Under the pieces are notes generated by a model, which saw only the letters and a program-made list of their open reading frames with translations, ran no database searches and was not told the origin of the DNA. Positions 1 to 9,700 of a stretch of DNA of 14,495 nt are shown here, piece by piece. The translations under genes were made by a program, and so were the position numbers. Position 1 is the stretch's first letter. Each line of letters opens with the position of its first letter. This DNA comes from Pavlovales sp. CCMP2436 (lineage: Eukaryota > Haptophyta > Pavlovophyceae > Pavlovales). The stretch is from the NCBI GenBank assembly GCA_026770615.1, contig MU631321.1, positions 140,025 through 154,519 on the forward strand, written 5' to 3'.

Positions 1-1233
1 GCTCCGCAGCGGGTGCACGGGCAACACACTCACCGGCGGACGCACGGCACTGCCAGTCGCCAGCCGATCGTAGACGGTCGCACCGCCCGCGCCGCCCACA
101 CCGGTGCTGAACGACTCACGCCGGCCGCGGGTGCTCTCAGGCACCGCCTCCGCCACCTCCGCCTCCACCCCCGCGGGTAGGCTGAGGCTGAGCCCGACGA
201 GGTGCGAGCAGAAGTCGTGCCCGTCGAAGCCGCCGAAGATGAGCACCGTCAGCCCGCGCTCGCTGCCCTCGCCCGCTGCGACCCCACCCATCAACACCAC
301 CGAGTGGTTGGAGCGCGCACGCGGCATATCCTCCCCCCGCCGCCACGTGGCCCGGGAGTAGTCGATGTCTATTGCGGCGTGCAGCGCTGTGGTCCCGTCC
401 GCGCCAAATCCGCCGAAGACAAGCAGGCGCCCGCCGGGCAGCGCGACCAGGTGGTGGTAGGCCAGCGCGGGGAAGGGCTCGCCAATCGCCGACCAGGCGA
501 TGCGGGCCCAGCGCCCGCCGCCGAGTCCGGTGTTTAGAGTGTACGCATCGCGCAGGTACTCGTAGCCGTTGCGACCGCCGACGACGACGAGGGTGCGCCC
601 GACCATTGCCGAGGCGTGAAAGGCACGCGGCGGTGGCGGCGCGCCGTCCACCGCGCCCGCCGGCTGCCAGCTAAGCGTCTCGGGGTCGAGCGTCCAGAGG
701 TCGTTCAGGGCGCCGCGCGTGTTCGAGCCGCCAAACAGCACGAGGGACGGCGGCGAGGTGGGGACGAGGGAGAGCGAGTGACCGCAGCGTGGTGTCGGCA
801 GCGCAGTCGAGGTGGGCGCGGCGCCACCTGCCGCGATCGAGATGCAGCGCGTTGCGCCGGGCGAGGCGGGCGTGCCCTCGAATGAGAAGCGGAGGGTGTA
901 CGTGTCGTTGTACCAGCGGTACTCGTTGTCGTCCGCACCGCCGAACAGAACAGCCGTAGTATCGGAGACGCGCACGAGCGAGTGGCCGAAGCGCGCGGGC
1001 GGCACCTCCCCCTGCGGGCTCACGCGCTCCCACCGCCACGCGCCGCTGCGCGCCGCCGCGCCCACGTTCAGTGCGTACATGTCCTCAAGCGGCCCATGCG
1101 CCGAGTTGCCGCCGTGCACGACAATGTGCCCGCCGAGCGCGACGCAGCAGTGGTCGGCGCGCGGCGGGGGCGCAGCACCGACCGTGCTCGGCTCGAAGAA
1201 GGTACCCTGCCGTGGCTTCCCCCTGCTCCCCAT
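1..1233 (-). CDS. Kelch-repeat beta-propeller protein (3' end cut by window edge)
   Basis: I translated the minus strand directly: an open frame runs from an ATG at 1233-1231 to the window edge with no stop. About six kelch blades are visible, each with a hydrophobic strand ending in a Gly-Gly pair and a later Tyr/Trp. The strand motifs are IVVHGG (near 1110), AVLFGG (near 945), LVLFGG (near 735), LVVVGG (near 580), LLVFGG (near 415) and VLIFGG (near 235). Between them are typical PPARFGHS and PRARSNHS turns. Kelch propellers are usually protein-interaction platforms; no enzymatic or F-box/BTB domain is visible here, so partners and role are unknown. The ATG has a good context (A at -3, G at +4), and an in-frame TAA lies upstream at 1278-1276, which supports this start unless an upstream exon joins at one of the AGs near 1235. 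A consensus GTGAGT donor at 33-28 may end the exon at 34 after 400 codons. Confidence 0.88.
   Translation of the reverse strand, partial: MGSRGKPRQGTFFEPSTVGAAPPPRADHCCVALGGHIVVHGGNSAHGPLEDMYALNVGAAARSGAWRWERVSPQGEVPPARFGHSLVRVSDTTAVLFGGADDNEYRWYNDTYTLRFSFEGTPASPGATRCISIAAGGAAPTSTALPTPRCGHSLSLVPTSPPSLVLFGGSNTRGALNDLWTLDPETLSWQPAGAVDGAPPPPRAFHASAMVGRTLVVVGGRNGYEYLRDAYTLNTGLGGGRWARIAWSAIGEPFPALAYHHLVALPGGRLLVFGGFGADGTTALHAAIDIDYSRATWRRGEDMPRARSNHSVVLMGGVAAGEGSERGLTVLIFGGFDGHDFCSHLVGLSLSLPAGVEAEVAEAVPESTRGRRESFSTGVGGAGGATVYDRLATGSAVRPPVSVLPVHPLRS
28..33 (-). other. Candidate splice donor in kelch gene
   Basis: On the minus strand the kelch frame reads CCG then GTGAGTGTG, a strong GT-AG donor match that would end the exon in phase 0 at position 34. 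The kelch-like character of the translation fades just before it, in a Gly/Ser/Val-rich stretch, so the site may be real. The open frame also continues to position 1, so an unspliced reading is possible. The acceptor would lie outside the window. Confidence 0.45.
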
Positions 1234-1329
1234 CCTGCTCGAGCCGAAATTCGAATTTAAAAACGAGGCTGCCGTTTAAAGAATTACGGCCCAAGCCGTG
1301 TGCTGTCGCATAATGCCCTCCGGGGCCCC

Positions 1330-1348
1330 ACCACCCGGGCGGGGTGGT
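1330..1348. repeat. GC-rich small hairpin
   Basis: ACCACCC at 1330-1336 pairs perfectly with GGGTGGT at 1342-1348 around a 5-nt loop. It lies just before the first unit of the 35-bp tandem repeat and is part of the repeat island. Confidence 0.5.
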
Positions 1349-1351
1349 TGG

Positions 1352-1437
1352 TCTTGACAGGCAGTCGTCCTGCCCAGACAGGATGATCTTGACAGACAGT
1401 CGTCCTGCCCGGACAGGGCGATCTTGACAGACAGTTG
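1352..1437. repeat. 35-bp tandem repeat, about 2.4 copies
   Basis: Units begin with TCTTGACAG at 1352, 1387 and 1422, exactly 35 bp apart. The first two full units differ at four positions; the third is cut after about 15 bp. Each full unit contains CCTGCCC(A/G)GACAGG, an imperfect palindrome with CCTG/CAGG ends. The period is not a multiple of three, and several frames read through it, so it is unlikely to be coding. Confidence 0.85.
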
Positions 1438-1444
1438 TGAGCGG

Positions 1445-1492
1445 CACCATCGTGGCACTGACAGTCGACTCAGTGCCACGCTCCGCATGGTG
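1445..1492. repeat. Long two-part hairpin with perfect 11-bp stem
   Basis: CGTGGCACTGA at 1451-1461 is the exact reverse complement of TCAGTGCCACG at 1470-1480, leaving an 8-nt loop. CACCAT at 1445-1450 also pairs with ATGGTG at 1487-1492, with a 6-nt bulge on the right side. The structure sits between the 35-bp repeats and the right copy of the direct repeat. It could be a transposon-derived palindrome or an RNA structure in the kelch 5' leader; the sequence does not decide. Confidence 0.75.
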
Positions 1493-1565
1493 AGCAGGTT
1501 CAGGTTTCGGCTCGACTGAACTACGAATTCGAAATTTAAAACGAGGCTGCCGTTCAAAAAAGCGC

Positions 1566-1601
1566 GGGGGGGGAGAGGGGAGGGGACTCAGGGGAGGGGG
1601 G
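1566..1601 (+). repeat. G-run tract with quadruplex potential
   Basis: Five runs of at least four G lie within 36 bp of the plus strand (1566-1573, 1577-1580, 1582-1585, 1591-1594, 1596-1601), fitting the G-quadruplex pattern. On the minus strand this is a long polypyrimidine tract followed by TTTTTTGAACGGCAG. That resembles a splice acceptor for a possible noncoding 5' exon of the kelch gene. Confidence 0.6.
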
Positions 1602-2192
1602 CTTGATTGAGGCAATAAGTCGTTGCCCACGTTTTTGGCAAGGACTTGACCAAGCTCGGCATCGATCTCATCAACGGCAGCTCGATCTGCAGCGTTTGCT
1701 GTTCGAAGTCGACGAAATGAATAGTTTTGAAATCTGCTGTTTAATAGCACCGCGTAAAATAACACGAGGGGACACTGGTCGTTCCACCACTCGCTTCTCT
1801 ATCGCTTGTCTTTGATCCCGTCTGCCTCTCCTCCCTCGCCGCCTCGCGTACCTCTCTTATACGCGCCCGAGCGTGCTGCCCACGAGAAGCTAGGGTTAAA
1901 CAGAGGTCAGAGGGCGGGGGCTCCACGGTATGTCCACGGGGAAAAGGGGTGGGTGGATGCTCCTTCTTACCTAATTGCACCGCCTATAGGATCACGATGG
2001 TCAAGTCGGACGGTGTCTCAAGTCAAGCCCCCCCCGCCCTCCACGTTCCGATATTAATCAGAGCTTGAATGCCCACATCTCTACCCGCCGATCTGAGCCT
2101 GTATATAAATGTGCGAGCCATGTAGGCGTGACTGCTCTGCTGAGGCGTCGCCCGTTCTTATAAATATGATTCACTAACGGTCCCACCCCTGA

Positions 2193-2228
2193 CCCTATTC
2201 AATAGTCTAAATAGACTATTAAATAGGG
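2193..2228. repeat. 36-bp near-perfect hairpin
   Basis: CCCTATT-C-AATAGTCTA at 2193-2209, loop AA, then TAGACTATT-A-AATAGGG at 2212-2228. These are 17-bp arms with a single mismatch (2200/2221). It is preceded by CCCTGACC (2187-2194), which also precedes the hairpin at 2597. No tract of T follows in a way that suggests a bacterial-type terminator, and the context is eukaryotic. A MITE remnant or structured intergenic palindrome is most likely. Confidence 0.75.
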
Positions 2229-2581
2229 GGTATTCGGCACGCTGTAGCCGACGAACCTCGCGGCAGGGACCCAGGGTTACCACGCATCGCCATGGACGTC
2301 ACGGCATGAGGATAGCCACTATTCAATCAGATTGATGATGCGGGATAGCGTTGGTCCGTCGTAATCTATTGAAATCAGAAAAAAATAACGAAATTTTCAG
2401 CATGGAGGCCGAATTCGGGCATGTGGGTGCACGTGCCAGCAGCGTGCACATGTCGCACGTCAAGCCGAGGATACTGATAGCTCGCCCCATGTTCTGAGCG
2501 TGTGGAGTAGCCTACGTACCCTCAGATGTGCCTAACTCGCCCCTGGTGCAGCTGTGTGGGCACTAACAATCACCATCCTAT

Positions 2582-2618
2582 TGGTCATCCCTGACCATAT
2601 CCTATGCGAATAGGATAT
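2582..2618. repeat. Two adjacent hairpins sharing the CCCTGACC motif
   Basis: TGGTCA-TCCC-TGACCA (2582-2597) is a 6-bp-arm hairpin. It runs directly into ATATCCTAT-GCGA-ATAGGATAT (2597-2618), with perfect 9-bp arms. The CCCTGACC at 2589-2596 matches the one before the 2193 hairpin, so the two sites may be related copies of a small palindromic element. Confidence 0.65.
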
Positions 2619-3090
2619 GTCACTTTAATTAAATTTTGCATTTTATCAAGTATATTAAATTAGTTATTGGGCACTCAGCAAAGGGACGAGGCTTTTTATG
2701 TGCCTTTTGAGACCCTACATTCCAAACCTCAACTCGGGAGAGCGAAATATGGATACACGCGACCATGCGGCCACATACTAGTAAATAGGATCTATCACTC
2801 TTCAGCCCAGGCCAGGGGTGGGACCGCCTTGTTTGCCCATCGTAAGAATTCAGAAGAAGGGACGCCAAGATTCGCCGCCGTGTCTACCTTCAAGTAATGC
2901 GGACTAGGGCAAGCACGGCGGTTAGCACATAGGCGAATACACTCATCGGAGTGATGAACCGACATTGAAGGATCGAACGCAATAAATCTGAATTTAGATG
3001 ACACACGGGGCACCTGGCAGGCTGGACGCAGAGATCTGCGCGGCCCCGACGGTTGAATGGGCACAATTATATTTCAAAGCATAGTTAGCA

Positions 3091-3096
3091 TTTAAT
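3091..3096 (-). promoter_or_regulatory. Possible poly(A) signal of DNA-PKcs gene
   Basis: The minus strand reads ATTAAA here, about 87 bp beyond the TGA stop, in AT-rich DNA. The hexamer is a common animal variant of AATAAA. Many protists use other or degenerate signals, and such a short AT-rich string can occur by chance, so the call is weak. Confidence 0.2.
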
Positions 3097-3182
3097 GAAA
3101 TAACAAAATAAATGTATACTATGTGCAAGAAGTACATCGGGCGCACTGCCCTGCATACCGCCACATACAATTCAGATTTTTA

Positions 3183-3758
3183 TCAACAGTAGGATGACCA
3201 GCCGATCCACGTGCGGCCGAGGATGTTGGGGTCGGTCGCTTGTTCGATCAGCGCCCTGACCTGATCCTCGGCGCTCAGGCCGACCGCGGGCAGCTTGCTC
3301 CGCTCGGAGCCTTGCCCGCCGATCACGATATCCGTGACGGCTGCCCAGTTCTTGACGCTGAGATGGTCGCGCACGGTTTTGTGGGTCGTGCTCTTGAGGT
3401 CCTCAAGCGTCAGCTGAGCGGGGTTCGCGCCGCTCAGCTTCCGCTCAACGATGCTTACGCGTGTGCGCGCGACCCTGTGAGCGGCGCGGGCGAGGGGGGA
3501 ATGACGCGACTGGGCGGGCGCGCTCAGGCGAACGTGCATGGGTGTGGGGGGCAGCGCGCACCAGCCCTCCGCGCGCGCGCTCGCGGCCGCGCTCTCGCCG
3601 TCGGCGGCCACGCTCTCGCCGCCGGCGCCGGCGGTGCCCTCGTCGCTCTCGTCGCCGCCGGTCCATTTGAGCCACTCGCCGAGCGGCTCGGATACGAAAA
3701 CCTCACAAACTCTCAGCAGCTCAGCGCGCGCGCCACGCAGCGCAGCGAGGGTGTGCAC
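3183..3758 (-). CDS. PRKDC: DNA-PKcs last exon: kinase tail, insert, FATC
   Basis: After an AATTCACAG acceptor the exon reads VHTLAALRGARAELL and then CEVFVSEP (human MDVFVKEP). It next carries a Gly/Ala/Glu-rich then Arg-rich stretch (about 3670-3442) before RKLSGANPAQLTLEDL (human RKLAGANPAVITCDEL). It ends in the FATC signature QATDPNILGRTW followed by IGWSSYC and TGA at 3185-3183. The interval between EP and RKL is 80 residues, against 39 in human DNA-PKcs. The C terminus is three residues longer past the second Trp than the human WEPWM end. Confidence 0.95.
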   Translation of the reverse strand: MHTLAALRGARAELLRVCEVFVSEPLGEWLKWTGGDESDEGTAGAGGESVAADGESAAASARAEGWCALPPTPMHVRLSAPAQSRHSPLARAAHRVARTRVSIVERKLSGANPAQLTLEDLKSTTHKTVRDHLSVKNWAAVTDIVIGGQGSERSKLPAVGLSAEDQVRALIEQATDPNILGRTWIGWSSYC

Positions 3759-6700
3759 CTGTGAATTTGAAGTAATGTCTGTGATTCGCGAAGGTGTGCC
3801 ACGTTCGCAGACGCTGCATTTCCAGAGGCGAAGGGGGAGATGCAGCGACGGTCGATCAGCGCGCCAGTCAAAGAGTCGTCGAGTGTCGTGTGTCTTATCA
3901 GCCTGAGCGGTGGGGATGGTATCCATGTGCTCTGCAAAGGTCCCTTGATCCGAGTATATTCTCAACACTTAGGTCCGGTGGAGACCTGTCAGAAAACGGA
4001 CGTATTTCTAGAAACTTACACACGCACCATATGCGCGTGCAGAAGCGGCTGTGAGGGCAGCGGCGCAAGCACGCCGATCAGCTGCGGCGTGAGGCGAAAG
4101 GGCATCAGCTCGGGGACAGGGAGCGAGAAGGTGGCGCTGCCGAAGGCGTGCCCAAAGTCGATGGGAATGAGCTCGCCCGTCCGCTCGCGCACCAAAAAGT
4201 TGTCGAGATGGCGGTCACCTATCCCCACAACCCACGTGCAGATTGACTGCGCGGAGAGGCTCCGCGCGAAGGTGCTCCGCCGCTCGAGGAAGGCCTCGGC
4301 GCACGGCGCGCGCGCGAGCAATGCGCCGCGCAGCAGTGCGGGGGGCAGCACATCGACGATTTTGTTGTACTCCGACGTGATCGTCTCGCGTGGCTTCCTG
4401 GCAAAGCTGGGCGTGTATGCCTGAGAGTCGCGGTAGATGGCTCTGTACTTTGCTACCGGCAAGTCAAAGTGCGGCTTGTCGCGGTCTGCCTCCCGGCGCA
4501 AGAGCCCCTTGAGCGGCTCAGTGCCGTCCAGCCACTCGATCAGCCCCACGTTGGGCGAGAGCGGCAGCACCGCATACGTTCCAACGCGCATGCCGCGCGA
4601 GGCGCACGCGCCATCGCGTTCGAGCACGCGGTTCATCGTGCGGAACAGCTGCTGCAGCCGCTGGTCAAGTCGGAGATCTTCGCCGCCCTTGACAAGTAGC
4701 TTGCGGTCCAGCTGGTCCGAGCAGCGCACGGTCACGCACTTGGGCTTGCGTATCGACGTCATTGTCTCCATGCGCCCGTCGAAAGACTCGACCCAACAGA
4801 CCCCGTCCGGACCACGGATTGCCGGATCGACGCGCCCGTCGTCTGAAGTGGGGGGGAGGGAGAGAGGTTGTACACAGTCAGATGCAGGCAGTGAGAGCAG
4901 GCAGTGGGACCAGACAGGGTCAGATAGCTAGAAGACACTCACACGCGCCGCCGGGCAGCTCAAGCCCGCCGAGGCCTGCGACCGGCCGCGGTGCACCGCC
5001 GCCGCCAAGCGCGGTCGCCGGCTCTGCATCGATCTCGGGCTCACGCCGGTACGCCGAAAGCCATTGCGAGAAGGCGGCCAGAGACACGTTGGGCGCGAGT
5101 GCGCCGCTGCCACGGCCGGAGCGCTGATCGCCGCCGGGCTCGAGATTTTTCTTCAGCTTCGTCAGCTGCGCCACGTCGGACTTCTCAATCATCAGCTGCA
5201 AATTCCCCATTACCTTTGCGTTCTCGCGGGTGAAGGCAGCGTTGTACGTGCCCAGCCCGTCGCACTCAGTGCGGCCGAGCAGGCTTGAGTGAAATTTTTT
5301 CCAGAGCGCCATGGCCTGGGCCTGGTCGCCCGCCTTGAGCGCGTCGACGCACGCCGTGAGGAAGTCCTTGGTCCGCAGCTCGGGGTGCGTGAGATCCTCG
5401 AGCGCCTCCAACAAGGGCTGCAGCGCGGGCGCGGCGAGCGCCGCGGCGAGCGGCGCGCACGCGGCCGCACACGCGGCGGGCAGCGTGGGCCGCGCGAGCT
5501 GGAATTGGAAATAGACGGCCTGCGGGTAGCGCGCTGCAAGCGCGAGCAACACTGGCAGCGAGAGCTGCGCGCTGCGCGCCTCGCCGAGCTCGCCGACGAG
5601 CTGCGGCGCCCAGCGGAGCAGCGGCCACACTGCTGGCAGCCGCGCGAGCCCGTCAGCGAGCGCCGTACCCAGCTTGGGATCGAGCGCGCCGTCGCCGGCC
5701 ACCGCGCACAGCCGTATGAGCGTTGGCACGTGGTCTGCCGCGTCTATAGCCCCAGCACGCAGGGAGAAGAGTGTTCGCTCGACGGCTGTGCGCGCCAGCG
5801 CCGCCCGCCGCTCGCGCGCGTCGCCGCCGCCGTTATCGTCGGGGCGACTGAGCGCGCTCACGGCGAAGTTGGCGAGCGCAAGCGAGGCGTGCGCGCAGCC
5901 CAGCGCGTCTCCGAGCGGCGTGGCGTCGTCACCGTCGTCCTCGTATGCCGCGACCTGAGGGCCTGAGAAAGAAAAGCAGCATTCAATACTTCATGAAAAA
6001 AAGAAGAAGAAGAAGGGGATGATGACGCTATCCGTGTGCTCGGGAACGGTCCTAGGCTAACAGTGTGTTGTTACTGCACCGCTGGGAGAGTGGGAAACCT
6101 TTACGGGCCGGACGTTCTTGTAGATATTTACACTGACAGAAGGGGAAGCAGGCAATAGACAAAAAGAAAAGAAAAAAGACAGATAGTTGCGCTTTAGATG
6201 ACGACAAAAAAATTCGTACCTCCGCTGGCGAGAGAGCCCACGGTGAGCCCGGCCCAGCGCACCGCCAGCTCCAGCTGTGCCAGCGCTTTCCTCTCGAGGG
6301 CCACCGCCTCCGCCGCCGCCGCATGCTCGCGCGCTCCGGCCGCCTGCTCGGATAAGAGCCCACCTCGAGCGATTGCAAGGGCGCGCCACTCACGACTGCG
6401 TTCGGCGTCCTCTGTGGCGGGAAAGGCGCCCTCAAGCATCTGGAAGGTCGAGCCGAGGATACTGGCGTACTTACCTGAGCCGGCCGCAGCGGACGCGTTC
6501 TCGGCGAGCTTGAGGCGGACCACCGCGAGGCTGTACGCCAAAGTCAACTGTTTGCCCGTGACCTGCGCCCACTGCTTGAGGAAGTTCTTCGAGGCCACAA
6601 AGTTGCCCTGCGCACGTGTCGCGCGCGCAGCCTGCGAGCATAACCAAGCCTGCGCCCCGCACACCTCGGCGTGCACGCGCGCCTTGAGAGCGTCGCGCTC

Positions 6701-9700
6701 GGGCGCGTCGGCGTCGCGGTTGAGCTCAAGTGCGCGCGTCAGCACCGCGTCACCAACCGCCTCACGCGCGCGCAGCAGCGCGGCCCACGCGGGCGCACCG
6801 TCGGTGGCGGGCGACGGCGTTGCGTGCCGCCACGGCCCGCGTGGCTCGGCGGTGGCCACGGCGGCTGAGAGAAGGGCGCGCGGGTCGGCGATCTTGGCAA
6901 GCGCGCCGCCGAGCTCGGCGACCACCTGCAGTGGCTGCAGCAGCGCGCGCAGCTGCTGGTGCGCCTCCGGGTGCGTGCCCGCCCAAGCCTGCACAAACGC
7001 GAGCTCGCAGCGCGGCAGCATCGAGCGCGCCGAATCGAGCTGCTGGTGCTGCAGCGCCGAGACGGCGAGCGTGGCGCGCAGCTCGGCCTCGAGCAGCGGC
7101 GTCGCCGCGACGGCGGCCTTGACCGCCTCCTCTGCCGCCTTGTCGTAGGGACCAAGCGCCGCGCAGAGCGCCAACGCGCGCGCCGCGCCCATCTTCGCGC
7201 CGGCCTGCGTTGCCTCGTCAGCGGCGGCCGCCTTGAGCTCCGGCCAGCGGCCGAGCGCCTCGAGCGCCTCGAGCCGGCCCGCGGCCCACACGCCACGTTC
7301 CCACGCGGGCGCGCACTCGTCGGCGCCGGTCGCGGCCTCCGCCCACGCCTGGTCGTACTTGGCGAGTGCGCCCGCATAATTGGCGCGCGCCGCGAGCGCG
7401 AGTGCGTCGCACGTCCACGCCCTGGTTGCCTCGGTCGCGAACACGGCGCGCGGGACGTCAATTTCACCAGCCGCCGCGTGCAGCCCGGCGAGCAGCAGCC
7501 GCGTGCTGTCGGCGTCGGCGTCGGCGAGCGTGGCCGCGGCTGCGCCGGCCTTGGCGCGCTTGCCGCCGCCGCTGCCGGAGGCTGTTGCCGCTGGCCGGCA
7601 GAAGAGCGCATGCTCGAGGACAAGGATGGCGGTGTGCACGTTCGCGCTCTGCTCGCCCGTGCGCGCGACTGTCTCGGCCGGCACCCATGACGGCTCGGGG
7701 TCGGCGCTCATAAGCTCGTGCAGCGCGCGCGTCAACGCGGGGGTGCGCTCCGCGTGCGCCAGGAGCGAAATGACGCCGGCGCGCAGTTGCTCCGAATCAA
7801 GCGCGGTTGGCGCACCGGCGCGGAGCGCGGCGAGCAGTGCGCAGAGCGTGGCGGACGCGAGCACGGCATCGGCGAGGCACAGCTCGCACAGCGGGCCGAG
7901 GATGTCCGCGGCCGAAATTGTGATGTCCGGCAACTCCCCCACCTTGTAATGTCGCAGCGGTGTCACCTTGGAAGCCTCCGCCATCGCCTCTGCCGCCAGT
8001 CGCGACTGCCGGGCCGCCATCCTCAACGACCACTTGTCACCCTGGTACGCCGAGGCCGTGCGGTCGAGGCCGTGCGCGCCGTCGGCCTCGCCGTCGGGGG
8101 CGCGTGTTCTTCGAGAGCTTTGGATCTCGCCAAAGCCCGTGTCCCTCGAGAACGGCGCCCGCAACCATGCGATCTCGCCGCGGCTGCCATCGTCGTCATC
8201 ATCGGGAGCCTCCGCGCCGGCACAACTACTCGCCTGCGAGCCGCGCGCGCCCCTGCCGCGTCGGCCACCGCCCATCTGGCTCGAGTAGGTGCCGTCGAAG
8301 ACAACTGCTCCATCCTGCGTCTGCGTCCACGCCACGCCGCCAGCCTGCGACGCGCGAATCATGCCGCGCGCGAGCGGGCCACCACGCGCACCGCCGCCGC
8401 CGGCGCTGGCACTGAGCGAGGCGACGAGCGAGACGCCTGCGGGCTGCGTGAAGAGCGGCTGCATCGGCTGCGACCACGCGCACGCGCCCGCCTGGAGCGT
8501 CAGCACCTCGGTGAGTTCGGCGTCGTTGAGCTGGTGGGAGAAGATTGCGTACGTGTAGCTGCTGCTCTCGCGCGTGCCCGTGCGGAGGACAAGGTTGGCC
8601 GCAGTGGAGAGCCACGCTTGCTCGGCGCCCTCGGCGCTCAGCGCGACGAACGCGGCGCTCAGCCGCTGGCCCACGCCAATCTGCGCACTGGCGCCGGGGA
8701 GGTACTCCCATTGGGAGTCCCAGAACTGTAGCAGCGAGGCGCGCAGCGCGCGGTCAGGGTCGGCCTGGGCGCGAAGCAGTGCGCAGCGCAGCGCGTCGGT
8801 GTCGGCGTCCAACTCCCCCAATTTCGCCGACGTGCCGCCACCACCCGCACGCGGCGCCGCCGGGCGCGCCGCCACCGCGTGCTTACGCGCGCGCAGCCAC
8901 GCGCTCTGCAGCAGCTCGTGGTAGCACCGGCGCACCGCCGCATCGCGATGTCCCCCTGCCGAGTCCTCGAGCGCCGGCAGCAGCGAGCCGAGCAGCTTGA
9001 GGCCAGCACCGTCGGCATCATCGGCACGCTTGCACGTGAGCGCTGCAATGGCGATCGTCAGGCGAAGCGGCTCCGGCGCGTGGTAAGATGCCATTTCGCG
9101 CAGCCGCTGCGAGAGTATCGGGGTGTTCAGCGAGTCGGGCCAGCTTTGCGCCGTGCGCAGCACGCAGCGGAGGGCGCGCGCGCGCAATTCACCGTGGAGC
9201 GTGCCCGCTTGCACGAGCGCGCATTGGGCGAGGAACCCCTTCTGCTCGCTGAGGATCGGCGGAAAGCGATCCGAGAGCTCGTCGAGCAGCTCGATGAAGA
9301 CGTCGACGGTGCTCTTCCCGCCGCCATCCGTGAGGAGCACGTAGAGGTAGTCCACCAGCCCTCTAAGGAGATTCGCGACTGCGGGCGGCACATGCTCGCG
9401 CCAGCCGGCGTCGGCGGCTGCGTCGCCCGCCGCTGCAAGGCCGCCGTCGAGCGCGTGGCGCTTCAGCAGGATCCCGGCGACACAGGCGGCGACGCGTCGC
9501 ACGGGTGCGGAGTCGCTCTTCACGCAGCCGAGCAACGCGTCGCAAACCGCGCCGGCGGTCGGCCTTCTTGGCGGCGGCTTGGCGACAGCGCCAGGCGGTA
9601 AGATTGCGACGGGCTGCGGTGGCGACGGTTCGACGCACCACGGCAGCCGGTTGATGAGCAGCGCCTCGAGCAAGAAGAAGCCGATCCTGCGCTTCTGCCG

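Larger units (their letters stand above)
1239..1558. repeat. Structured repeat island upstream of kelch gene
   Basis: This 320-bp block holds nested repeats. A ~32-bp imperfect direct repeat lies at 1249-1280 and 1527-1558 (both contain ACGAGGCTGCCGTT next to TTCGAA and AAATTTAAA-like sequence). An 11-bp perfect inverted repeat TCGAGCCGAAA / TTTCGGCTCGA sits at 1239-1249 and 1505-1515. Inside are a small palindrome, a 35-bp tandem repeat and a long hairpin, listed separately. No transposase or long convincing ORF is present. It could be a non-autonomous (MITE-like) element or its remains. It could also be the 5' leader or promoter of the kelch gene, since the left copy ends only a few bases upstream of the ATG. 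I saw no obvious target-site duplication. Confidence 0.6.
1603..3182. other. Gene-free spacer between DNA-PKcs and kelch genes
   Basis: I see no convincing coding region here. Open frames are short, lack recognisable motifs and do not form splice-compatible series. The stretch is markedly more AT-rich than the flanking exons, especially about 2090-2400, 2560-2760 and 2930-3180. It holds the 3' flank of the DNA-PKcs gene and presumably the promoter of the kelch gene, both transcribed leftward. Two hairpins are listed separately. TATA-like strings occur (TATATAAAT near 2101 on plus, TATTTATAAG near 2160 on minus), but none sits where it can be tied to a start. Confidence 0.6.

Noticed and set aside
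1352..1437. CRISPR-like array
   Set aside because: The 35-bp units are directly adjacent with no variable spacers, only 2.4 copies exist, and the context is eukaryotic.
1085..1765. Minus-strand 226-codon frame across the repeat island
   Set aside because: It overlaps the kelch gene out of frame and reads through 35-bp tandem repeats whose period is not a multiple of three. Only its first part looked protein-like and is listed as a weak finding.
4028..4842. ATM, ATR, mTOR or SMG1 instead of DNA-PKcs
   Set aside because: The HAFGSAT and LPVPELMPFRLT stretch, the YDGR junction and the FATC sequence ATDPNILGRTW match DNA-PKcs specifically.
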